Source: an uncultured bacterium (GTDB lineage: Bacteria; Actinomycetota; Coriobacteriia; Coriobacteriales; Coriobacteriaceae). Taken from it: 56,287 nucleotides of DNA. Made by a program: the position numbers and the translations under genes. Below are positions 16,877-23,978 of this stretch, one piece after another; within the stretch, counting starts at the first letter, position 1; each line of letters begins with the position of its first letter. The stretch spans positions 1-56,287 of the forward strand of contig CAJMMX010000003.1 of the NCBI GenBank assembly GCA_905214615.1. Direction: 5' to 3'. The notes below the pieces were generated by a model, which saw only the letters and a list, made by a program, of their open reading frames with translations, made no database searches and was not told the origin of the DNA.

Positions 16877-17323
16877 GTGCGTGCGGTGGTGCAGCGCGTG
16901 CTCAATGCCGGCGTGACTGTCGACGGCGAGTGTGTGGGAAAGATTGGCCGCGGTTACCTGGTACTGCTGGGCGTGGGCCATGGTGATACACGCGCCGAGG
17001 CCGATAAGCTGTGGAGCAAGCTCCGGGGCCTGCGCATTAACGAGGACGAGAACGGCAAGACCAATCTGGCGCTTGCCGATGTCGACGGTGAGGTGCTCGT
17101 GGTGTCGCAATTCACGCTGTTTGCCGATTGCCGTCATGGCCGCCGCCCGTCCTTTACGGATGCCGGCGCGCCCGATGTGGCCAACGAGCTCTATGAGTAC
17201 TTCCTGGCGCTGGTGCGCGAAGACGTCGAGCATGTGGCGCACGGCATCTTCGGAGCCGACATGAAGGTCAGCCTCGTCAACGACGGCCCCTTTACCATCG
17301 TTCTGGACACTGACAACCTTTAG
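16877..17323 (+). CDS. dtd: D-aminoacyl-tRNA deacylase
   Basis: Removes D-amino acids mischarged on tRNA. It starts with GTG (MRAVVQRVLNAGV), has the active-site SQFTLFADCRHGRRPSF and the C-terminal DGPFT of the cross-subunit motif; 148 residues is the normal length. It is placed 3 bases after rdgB and is likely cotranscribed. Confidence 0.92.
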   Translation: MRAVVQRVLNAGVTVDGECVGKIGRGYLVLLGVGHGDTRAEADKLWSKLRGLRINEDENGKTNLALADVDGEVLVVSQFTLFADCRHGRRPSFTDAGAPDVANELYEYFLALVREDVEHVAHGIFGADMKVSLVNDGPFTIVLDTDNL

Positions 17324-17349
17324 GTTACGCATATAAGTAGAGATTCGAC

Positions 17350-17379
17350 TTGCGTATGGTGACAGCAGGGTGCTATAGT
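17350..17379 (+). promoter_or_regulatory. Promoter of veg-ispE
   Basis: TTGCGT (17350-17355), an 18-base spacer and TATAGT (17374-17379), in the gap between dtd and veg. A small hairpin AGGGG/CCCCT followed by TTTTT (17400-17419) lies just after the expected start site and could reduce or gate transcription. Confidence 0.6.
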
Positions 17380-17446
17380 ATTAGAGTTTTGTCTATCTTA
17401 GGGGTATTATCCCCTTTTTGAATTGCACCTTCTGGAGGCCCTGTTC

Positions 17447-17743
17447 ATGGAAGAGATGGAAGTCAATCACGTCGACGACATCCACGAGAAGCTGACCGAT
17501 ATGGTGGGCGATCGCGTCAAGGTGAAGGCCAACATGGGCCGCACCCGCGTCGTCGAGCGCATGGGCACCATCAAGAGTGTTCACCCCGCCGTCTTTATCG
17601 TCGAGGTTGACGAGCGCCGTGGCCGCAAGTCGCGCCAGTCCTACCAGTATATCGATGTCCTCACCGGCCAGGTCGAGCTGTTCGACCCCGAGAGCGGCGA
17701 GCACATCTTTACCCCGCTCGGCAATCAGCTCGAGGAGCACTAA
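17447..17743 (+). CDS. veg: Veg family protein
   Basis: A 98-residue protein with the core LTDMVGDRVKVKANMGR and a C-terminal beta-rich part, like Bacillus subtilis Veg, a small conserved protein linked there to biofilm matrix gene expression. GGAGG lies 8 bases before ATG 17447; an in-frame ATG at 17456 is possible. The next gene starts 3 bases after the stop. veg next to ispE is the usual Gram-positive order. Confidence 0.85.
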   Translation: MEEMEVNHVDDIHEKLTDMVGDRVKVKANMGRTRVVERMGTIKSVHPAVFIVEVDERRGRKSRQSYQYIDVLTGQVELFDPESGEHIFTPLGNQLEEH

Positions 17744-17745
17744 CG

Positions 17746-18696
17746 GTGACCGATTGGTCCCTGACCCTTTCTGCGCCGGCAAAGATCAACCTCTACCTGG
17801 GGGTTCATACCGAGCGTGACGACCGCGGCTACCACAAGGTCGATTCCCTGATGGCAGCCGTCGGTCTTGCCGATATCGTGACGGTCGCCCCGGCGCAGGA
17901 GCTGACCGTCCAGACGGTTCCGGCATCCGACTTTCCCATGCAAAAGAATACGGCGTATCGTGCGGCGGCCGCTATGGCCGAGCGTTATGGTCGGGAGGCC
18001 AACGTTTGCGTGACGATCGAGAAGCACATTCCGCTGTGTGCTGGTCTGGGCGGTCCCTCGACGGACGCCGCGGCGGTCATTGTCGCCTTAGCGGAGCTCT
18101 GGGGCGTCGATCGCAGCGATCCTGCGCTGGATGACATCGCGCGCGGCATTGGCGCCGATGTGCCGTTCTTTTTACACGCGAGCCCCGCATTCTATGTGGG
18201 CGGGGGAGACGTGCTGGCAACCGAGTATCCCGCGCTGCCCGCAACGCCCGTTGTGCTGGTCAAGCCGCGCGAGGCGAGCGTTTCAACAATTGAAGCCTAT
18301 CGACGTTTTGATGAGAACCCGGTACCGGCAGACAAGCCCGGCGCGATCGCTTCGGCCCTGCGTGCTGGGGATGCCGAGACGGCATATACGCTCATCCACA
18401 ACAATTTGGGCGTCATTTCCGCGCAAATGGAGCCTCAAATCCAAACGGTTCTCGACTGGTTGCGTGCGCAGGACGGCACTATTGCCGTGGATGTGTGCGG
18501 GTCGGGTGCTTGCTCGTTTGCCATTTGCGACACCGCAGCCACGGCATCCAATCTCGCGGCATCCGCTCGGCAAAATGGCTGGTGGGCCTGCGCAACGGAG
18601 CTGATTTCCAACGCGGTTCGCATCGAAGGGTTCGCATCGAAGTGCCAAAGAAGTAAAAAATTTTCTAGCACATGGCGGAAATCTTTGTTACTATAA
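17746..18696 (+). CDS. ispE: 4-diphosphocytidyl-2-C-methyl-D-erythritol kinase
   Basis: A GHMP kinase of the MEP isoprenoid pathway. It has LSAPAKINLYLGV at the N-terminus and the ATP loop LCAGLGGPSTDAAA; the usual second glycine-serine pair (GGGSSDAA) is read here as GGPSTDAA. The GTG start lies directly after the veg stop. The C-terminus runs to within 10 bases of tRNA-Pro, and the last 20 residues, rich in Ser/Lys, overlap that gene's probable -10 region. Confidence 0.9.
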   Translation: MTDWSLTLSAPAKINLYLGVHTERDDRGYHKVDSLMAAVGLADIVTVAPAQELTVQTVPASDFPMQKNTAYRAAAAMAERYGREANVCVTIEKHIPLCAGLGGPSTDAAAVIVALAELWGVDRSDPALDDIARGIGADVPFFLHASPAFYVGGGDVLATEYPALPATPVVLVKPREASVSTIEAYRRFDENPVPADKPGAIASALRAGDAETAYTLIHNNLGVISAQMEPQIQTVLDWLRAQDGTIAVDVCGSGACSFAICDTAATASNLAASARQNGWWACATELISNAVRIEGFASKCQRSKKFSSTWRKSLLL

Positions 18697-18705
18697 TCGA
18701 GCTAA

Positions 18706-18782
18706 CGGGTTGTGGCTCAGTTTGGTAGAGCACTGCGTTCGGGACGCAGGGGTCGCTGGTTCAAATCCAGTCAACCCGACCA
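18706..18782 (+). tRNA. tRNA-Pro (anticodon CGG)
   Basis: Acceptor CGGGTTG/CAACCCG, anticodon stem CTGCG/CGCAG with loop TTCGGGA giving CGG, TpsiC arm with GGTTCAAATCC, and an encoded CCA end. Confidence 0.95.
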
Positions 18783-18792
18783 GAGCATGAGG

Positions 18793-18821
18793 AGGGACCG
18801 CTTCTTGCGGTCCCTTTTTTT
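18793..18821 (+). terminator. Terminator after tRNA-Pro
   Basis: GGGACCGC and GCGGTCCC around a TTCTT loop, followed by seven Ts. Confidence 0.9.
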
Positions 18822-18829
18822 AGCTATTG

Positions 18830-18858
18830 TTGTGATACCGCGACACCCGCGGTATACT
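18830..18858 (+). promoter_or_regulatory. Promoter of tatA
   Basis: TTGTGA (18830-18835), 17 bases, TATACT (18853-18858), about 36 bases before the tatA start. Confidence 0.6.
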
Positions 18859-18894
18859 CATTCGAGCTTGTCTCGCTGTATTGTGGAGGTCTAC

Positions 18895-19170
18895 ATGTTT
18901 GGACTGAGGGCTCCTGAGCTCATCATTATTCTCGTTGTTGTCCTGATTATCTTCGGGCCCAAGAACCTGCCGAAGCTCGGCAAGTCCCTCGGCTCTACCG
19001 TCAAGAATATCCGCGAGGGTATGGAGGGCGACGATAAGGGCGAAACCAAGCAGGCCGAGGAGGTCGTGGTCGAGCAGTCCGAGGAGGACAAGGAGATCGC
19101 TGAGCTCGAGGCCAAGCTCGCTGCTGCCAAGAAGAAGCAGGCAGAGGACAGCGACGCGGACGCAGAGTAG
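18895..19170 (+). CDS. tatA: Twin-arginine translocase subunit TatA
   Basis: A 91-residue membrane protein of the Tat pathway, which exports folded proteins. It has one N-terminal membrane helix (ELIIILVVVLIIF), the hinge FGPKNLPKLGKSLG, an amphipathic helix and a charged Glu/Lys tail. GGAGG precedes ATG 18895. No tatC is nearby. The TrpX-like lipoprotein further along carries an RR motif and is a possible client. Confidence 0.9.
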   Translation: MFGLRAPELIIILVVVLIIFGPKNLPKLGKSLGSTVKNIREGMEGDDKGETKQAEEVVVEQSEEDKEIAELEAKLAAAKKKQAEDSDADAE

Positions 19171-19195
19171 TCCCATCCCTTTGGGGTGAGCACCT

Positions 19196-19228
19196 GACCG
19201 GCTTGCCCGCAGGCTAGCCGGTCTTTTT
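19196..19228 (+). terminator. Terminator after tatA
   Basis: GACCGGCT and AGCCGGTC around a 12-base loop, followed by TTTTT. Confidence 0.85.
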
Positions 19229-19276
19229 CGTTTTGTTGACAGTTGATCGTTACATCATAGTTGGGGAGATATCCGT

Positions 19277-19747
19277 ATGGACGCAAGCCAGATCGTACTG
19301 ACCGCTGAGGGCCGCCAGAAGCTCGTCGAGGAGCTCGCTTGGCGTGAGGGCGATTACGCCAAGGAGATCGTCGAGGACATCAAGGAAGCCCGCGCGTTCG
19401 GCGACCTTTCGGAGAACTCCGAGTACGACGCCGCCAAGGACAAGCAGGCCCAGAATGCTGCTCGCATTGCCGAGATTCAGGCCATCCTCGCCAACGCTCA
19501 GGTTGCTGCCACCACGGGCGATCTGACCGTCTCCATCGGTTCCACCGTTTCTCTGATCGATCCCAACGGTGAGGTCATGGAAGTCACGCTCGTCGGTACC
19601 ACCGAGACCAACTCGCTCGAGCACAAGATTTCCAACGAGTCTCCGGTCGGCCACGCCATCATTGGTCACGGCGAGGGCGACTCCGTCGAGGTCGTTACGC
19701 CTTCCGGCAAGACCCGCATCTACACCATCGCCAAGATCGCACGCTAG
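19277..19747 (+). CDS. greA: Transcription elongation factor GreA
   Basis: Rescues backtracked RNA polymerase by stimulating transcript cleavage. The 156-residue protein has an N-terminal coiled coil with the tip ARAFGDLSENSEYDAAK (acidic residues of the Gre finger) and a C-terminal FKBP-like domain with PVGHAIIGHGEGD. GGGGAG precedes ATG 19277. lysS follows after an intervening terminator; greA-lysS is a frequent pair. Confidence 0.95.
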   Translation: MDASQIVLTAEGRQKLVEELAWREGDYAKEIVEDIKEARAFGDLSENSEYDAAKDKQAQNAARIAEIQAILANAQVAATTGDLTVSIGSTVSLIDPNGEVMEVTLVGTTETNSLEHKISNESPVGHAIIGHGEGDSVEVVTPSGKTRIYTIAKIAR

Positions 19748-19751
19748 ACCA

Positions 19752-19808
19752 CGGTCCCGCGTAAAGGTATGTTTTCGCTCCCTGGGACCGAATCCTGGGG
19801 AGCGTTTT
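19752..19808 (+). terminator. Terminator, possibly an attenuator, between greA and lysS
   Basis: CGCTCCC (19776-19782) pairs with GGGAGCG (19798-19804) followed by TTTT. Upstream, CGGTCCC (19752-19758) can pair with GGGACCG (19784-19790) in the terminator loop. The two pairings are topologically exclusive, the layout of an attenuator. It may simply end greA. Confidence 0.55.
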
Positions 19809-19825
19809 AGTTTGAGGAGCTAACT

Positions 19826-21790
19826 ATGGCAGAGAACCAGAACGCCGCCGAGCAGGCATCGACGCTCAACGACGAGCGCGCCACGCGCCTGGCCAAGCGC
19901 GCCGCCCTGTTCGAGGCGGGCCAGAACCCCTATCCCGAGCACTCCGAGATTGAGGACTACGTCGTCGACATCGAGACTAAGTACGCCGAGCTCACCGATG
20001 GCGAGGACACCGAGGACGTCGTGAAGATCGGCGGCCGTGTGGTCGCCAAGCGCGGTCAGGGCAAGATCATGTTCATTGTCGTGCGCGACGCGACCGGCGA
20101 GATCCAGCTGTTCTGCCGCATCAACGATATGGACGAGGCCGCCTGGAATACGCTCAAGGCCCTCGACCTTGGCGATATCCTTGGCGTGACCGGCGTGGTC
20201 GTGCGCACCAAGCGTGGCCAGCTTTCCGTTGCCCCCAAGAGCGCGACGCTGCTGTCCAAGGCCGTTCGCCCGCTGCCCGAGAAGTTTCACGGTCTCTCCG
20301 ACAAGGAGACCCGCTATCGTCAGCGCTATGTCGACCTGATCGCCAACGACGACGTTCGCGAGACCTTCCGCAAGCGCTCGCAGATCCTCTCCACGTTCCG
20401 CCGCTTTATGGAGTCCGATGGCTACATGGAGGTCGAGACCCCTATCCTGCAGACCATCCAGGGCGGAGCTACTGCCAAGCCGTTCATCACGCACTTCAAC
20501 GCGCTCGATCAGGAGTGCTACCTGCGTATTGCCACCGAGCTGCACCTCAAGCGCTGCATCGTCGGCGGCTTTGAGCGCGTTTTCGAGATCGGCCGCATCT
20601 TCCGCAACGAGGGTATGGACCTCACCCACAACCCCGAGTTCACCACGATGGAGGCTTACCGCGCCTTCTCCGATCTCGAGGGCATGAAGGCGCTCGCCCA
20701 GGGTGTCATTAAGGCCGCTAACAAGGCTATCGGCAATCCCGAGGTTATTGAGTACCAGGGCCAGACCATCGACCTTTCCGGTGAGTGGGCAAGCCGTTCC
20801 ATGACCGATATCGTCTCTGACGTGATTGGTAAGCAGGTCACCATCGACACGCCGGTTGAGGAGCTTGCTGCCGCCGCGCGCGAGAAGGGCCTGGAGATCA
20901 AGCCCGAGTGGACCGCCGGCAAGATCATCGCCGAGATCTATGACGAGCTGGGCGAGGACACCATCGTCAACCCCACCTTCGTGTGCGATTACCCCATCGA
21001 GGTTAGCCCGCTTGCCAAGCGCTTTGAGGATGACCCGCGCCTGACCCATCGCTTTGAGCTGGTCATCGCCGGCCACGAGTACGCGAACGCGTTCTCCGAA
21101 CTCAACGACCCGGTCGACCAGGCCGAGCGCTTCGCCGCCCAGATGGCCGAGAAGGCCGGCGGCGACGATGAGGCCATGGAGTACGACGAGGATTACGTGC
21201 GCGCCCTCGAGTACGGTATGCCTCCCGCGGGCGGCATCGGCATCGGTATCGACCGCGTGGTCATGCTGCTCACTAACCAGGCTTCCATTCGCGACGTGCT
21301 GCTGTTCCCGCACATGAAGCCCGAGAAGGGTTTCCAGTCCGGTGCCGCTGCTGCCAAGGCCGCCGAGGCCGGCAACGCCGCGAGCCCCTTCGTCAAGCCG
21401 CTTAAGCCCACGGTTGATTATTCCAAGATTGCCGTTGAGCCGCTGTTTGAGGAGTTCGTCGACTTTGATACCTTCTCCAAGAGCGACTTCCGCGCCGTGA
21501 AGGTCAAGGCATGCGAGGCCGTCAAGAAGTCCAAGAAGCTGCTGAACTTTACGCTCGATGACGGCACCGGCACCGACCGCACCATCCTCTCCGGCATTCA
21601 CGATTATTACGAGCCCGAGGACCTGGTCGGCAAGACCCTACTCGCCATCACCAACCTGCCTCCGCGCAAGATGATGGGCATCCCCAGCTGTGGCATGCTC
21701 ATCAGTGCCATCCACGAGGAGGAGGGCGAGGAGCGTCTCAACCTGATCCAGCTCGACGATTCCATCCCTGCCGGCGCAAAGATGTACTAA
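19826..21790 (+). CDS. lysS: Lysyl-tRNA synthetase with C-terminal Trbp111-like domain
   Basis: A class II LysRS of 654 residues. It has an N-terminal OB fold (about 60-165), motif 2 in FRNEGMDLTHNPEFT and motif 3 in GIGIGIDRVVML. A normal bacterial LysRS ends near residue 500. Here a linker (about 505-535) leads into a second OB fold (about 536-654, with FRAVKVKACE and LPPRKMMGIPSCGMLIS) that matches the tRNA-binding Trbp111/EMAPII domain usually carried by methionyl-tRNA synthetase. It probably adds general tRNA affinity. GAGGAG lies 8 bases before ATG 19826. Confidence 0.93.
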   Translation: MAENQNAAEQASTLNDERATRLAKRAALFEAGQNPYPEHSEIEDYVVDIETKYAELTDGEDTEDVVKIGGRVVAKRGQGKIMFIVVRDATGEIQLFCRINDMDEAAWNTLKALDLGDILGVTGVVVRTKRGQLSVAPKSATLLSKAVRPLPEKFHGLSDKETRYRQRYVDLIANDDVRETFRKRSQILSTFRRFMESDGYMEVETPILQTIQGGATAKPFITHFNALDQECYLRIATELHLKRCIVGGFERVFEIGRIFRNEGMDLTHNPEFTTMEAYRAFSDLEGMKALAQGVIKAANKAIGNPEVIEYQGQTIDLSGEWASRSMTDIVSDVIGKQVTIDTPVEELAAAAREKGLEIKPEWTAGKIIAEIYDELGEDTIVNPTFVCDYPIEVSPLAKRFEDDPRLTHRFELVIAGHEYANAFSELNDPVDQAERFAAQMAEKAGGDDEAMEYDEDYVRALEYGMPPAGGIGIGIDRVVMLLTNQASIRDVLLFPHMKPEKGFQSGAAAAKAAEAGNAASPFVKPLKPTVDYSKIAVEPLFEEFVDFDTFSKSDFRAVKVKACEAVKKSKKLLNFTLDDGTGTDRTILSGIHDYYEPEDLVGKTLLAITNLPPRKMMGIPSCGMLISAIHEEEGEERLNLIQLDDSIPAGAKMY

Positions 21791-21794
21791 CTAG

Positions 21795-21932
21795 TTACGC
21801 GGTTCTACGAACCGCGTAACGGCTCGACGCTGCGCGGGCCGCATTTGGACAATCTGACGTTCAACTTCAAGGGCGCGACCAGAAGGTCAGCGCCCTTTCG
21901 TTTCACGTCACCTTGTCTCAAATGCGGCCCGC
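21795..21932 (+). terminator. Nested inverted repeats downstream of lysS
   Basis: A perfect hairpin GTTACGCGGTTC/GAACCGCGTAAC (21795-21820) is followed by a long-range repeat, GCGGGCCGCATTTG (21834-21847) with CAAATGCGGCCCGC (21919-21932). Inside that lies AAGGGCGC-GACC / GGTC-GCGCCCTT (about 21869-21897) with a short T-run, probably the lysS terminator. The rest of 21791-22110 has no gene. Confidence 0.6.
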
Positions 21933-22110
21933 TCGCTGACGTTGCCAATACATCGGCGTTGCCTTGGCCGTCAATAGTCATTGGGGACGTTCTTAAACGA
22001 CTACCCAACGGCTATTGAGCACATGGCTCGCATGGCAGCCGTCTCTTTTATGTTTCCTTTAGCCGTCGCTGCCTAGGATGGGGGTTAGTCGGTAGGAAGG
22101 GAGCGTCTAT

Positions 22111-23679
22111 ATGGACGACGCGAGCGAGCGTGCAATCGAAGAGGACATGCTCGATCAGTTCAATTACTTTGACGATGAGGATGAGGAGCTAATCGATCGT
22201 CGCGAGCCGGCATCGCTTGACTCATTTGATCTGGTCGATGAAGAGACTGATGAGGTTGAGGACGAATCAACGGAGCCCCCACAGTCTTCGCGCCTTGACT
22301 CGCTGCTTTCGAGAGCCCCCATGCACCACGGTGTTCGTGCCGGCGCACTCCATATGAAAACAGACTGGCACCAGATCGTGACGGCAGGCGATGAGCTTGC
22401 CGTCGATGCGCCGCTCACCGATAAGTCATCCATCATCTGCCGCACCGGTATGCTTATGCTCGCGAGCGGAACGGGTGCCTGGCGTGTACGCGATACCATG
22501 AATCGCGTTGCCGCCGTACTCGGTGTCACCGTCCACGTTGACTTAAGTCTTCTGTCGTTTGAGTGCACCTGCATCGAAGATGGCCACTGCTTTAACGAGG
22601 TTGTCAGCCTGCCCACAACGGGAGTCAATACCCATCGCATTTGGATGATGGAGAGCTTCCTAAAGGAAATCGAGACGTATGGGCGCCGGTTTACCGTGCA
22701 CGAATACCACGAGATGCTCAAGACCGTTGAGAGTTCAAAACCCGATTACTCTCCCTGGCAACAGGGCCTTGCGGCAGCTTGTGCTTGCGGCGCCTTCGTC
22801 TTTTTGCTCGGCGGCGGCCCTATCGAGATGGCCTGCGCATTCGTAGGCGCTGGTGTTGGCAACTTTGCTCGCTCTCATATTCTCAAGCAGGGTCTTGGCC
22901 AGTTTAGCGCGCTGACGATTGGCGTTGCGCTCGCTTGCGTTTCGTATCTGCTGGCATTGCTCGGCCTTGGCCAGGTCGTACCGGGGGCAATGTCGCACCA
23001 AGAAGGCTATATCGGCGCCATGCTCTTTGTGATTCCCGGCTTTCCCCTCATTACGGCAGGCCTCGACATCGCTAAGCTCGATATGCGAAGCGGCATTGAG
23101 CGTCTTTCGTATGCCGTGTCGATTATTGTGATGGCGACCCTTGTGGGCTGGATGGTTGCCGAGTGTGTGGGGCTGGCACCGGATGATTTTGCCCCGCTCG
23201 GCCTTTCGCCGCTTGCCCTTACGCTCCTGCGCGTGGTGATGAGCTTCGTTGGCGTATTCGGCTTCTCGGTGATGTTCAACAGCCCGGTAAAGATGGCCGC
23301 GGCAGCTGGGCTGATCGGCGCCGTGTCCAATACCTTGCGTCTTACGCTCGTCGATGCGCCGGCGCTGTTTCCCTTCCTGGGCCTGAGCGTAGGTATGCCT
23401 CCCGAGGCGGCAGCGTTTATTGGCGCGCTGGTATCGGGGCTGCTCGCGAGCTTAGCCGAAATCAAGCTCACCTACCCACGTATCGCCCTCACGGTGCCAT
23501 CGATTGTCATTATGGTGCCGGGCTTGTATCTGTATCGCTCGATGTATTACATGTGCACCTTCGACACGGTCAATATGCTCGGCTGGTTTGTGCGTGCAGT
23601 GCTCATCGTGGCGTTTTTGCCCGTTGGCCTGGGTGTGGCGCGTACGCTCACCGACCCTCGCTGGCGCCACACCAGCTAA
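22111..23679 (+). CDS. ThrE-family threonine/serine exporter
   Basis: A 522-residue membrane protein. After an acidic N-terminal stretch (about 1-65, Asp/Glu rich) comes a soluble ThrE domain (about 75-215), then about ten hydrophobic segments with GGGPIEMACAFVGAG and VIPGFPLITAGLD, typical of the fused ThrE family; in many bacteria this is split into YjjP and YjjB. Likely role: export of threonine, serine or related metabolites. GGAAGGGAG lies upstream of ATG 22111. Confidence 0.82.
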   Translation: MDDASERAIEEDMLDQFNYFDDEDEELIDRREPASLDSFDLVDEETDEVEDESTEPPQSSRLDSLLSRAPMHHGVRAGALHMKTDWHQIVTAGDELAVDAPLTDKSSIICRTGMLMLASGTGAWRVRDTMNRVAAVLGVTVHVDLSLLSFECTCIEDGHCFNEVVSLPTTGVNTHRIWMMESFLKEIETYGRRFTVHEYHEMLKTVESSKPDYSPWQQGLAAACACGAFVFLLGGGPIEMACAFVGAGVGNFARSHILKQGLGQFSALTIGVALACVSYLLALLGLGQVVPGAMSHQEGYIGAMLFVIPGFPLITAGLDIAKLDMRSGIERLSYAVSIIVMATLVGWMVAECVGLAPDDFAPLGLSPLALTLLRVVMSFVGVFGFSVMFNSPVKMAAAAGLIGAVSNTLRLTLVDAPALFPFLGLSVGMPPEAAAFIGALVSGLLASLAEIKLTYPRIALTVPSIVIMVPGLYLYRSMYYMCTFDTVNMLGWFVRAVLIVAFLPVGLGVARTLTDPRWRHTS

Positions 23680-23711
23680 TTGGTGCAAATGAAACTGATC
23701 CGCAAAACATG

Positions 23712-23805
23712 AACGTGGATAATCTCCCGTTTTTGGCCTGTTTACGGGCTCAAAACGGGAGATTATCCACGCTCGTGGAATGGGTGTCCGAAAATCCACG
23801 CTCGT
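23712..23805. repeat. GTGGATAATCTCCC palindromic repeat
   Basis: CGTGGATAATCTCCCGTTTT (23714-23733) and its perfect complement (23752-23771) flank an 18-base loop, followed by a further copy of AAAATCCACGCTCG (23791-23804). Related blocks occur at 37461-37605. Located behind the ThrE gene, it can also act as its terminator. The rest of 23680-23978 has a TATACT box (23891-23896) and an AAGCGCC/GGCGCTT hairpin in the clpC leader. Confidence 0.7.
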
Positions 23806-23978
23806 TGGGCCGATGCAGACGCACCTGGCAATTCCTTTTTTGTAGACGTTGTCGTATGGCTGCATGCGGAAAAGGCCCCAGCGGTTAACATATACTCCAT
23901 ATGGGTAAAGAGACCAAAGCGCCGCCACGAGTGGCGCTTTGCGTTTGAAAAAAACTAGCTCGTCTAAGAGGAACTAGC

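Noticed and set aside
19820..21601. A 593-codon open frame antisense to lysS
   Set aside because: Mirror of the lysS codon pattern; composition is Leu/Gly/Val-rich without recognisable motifs.
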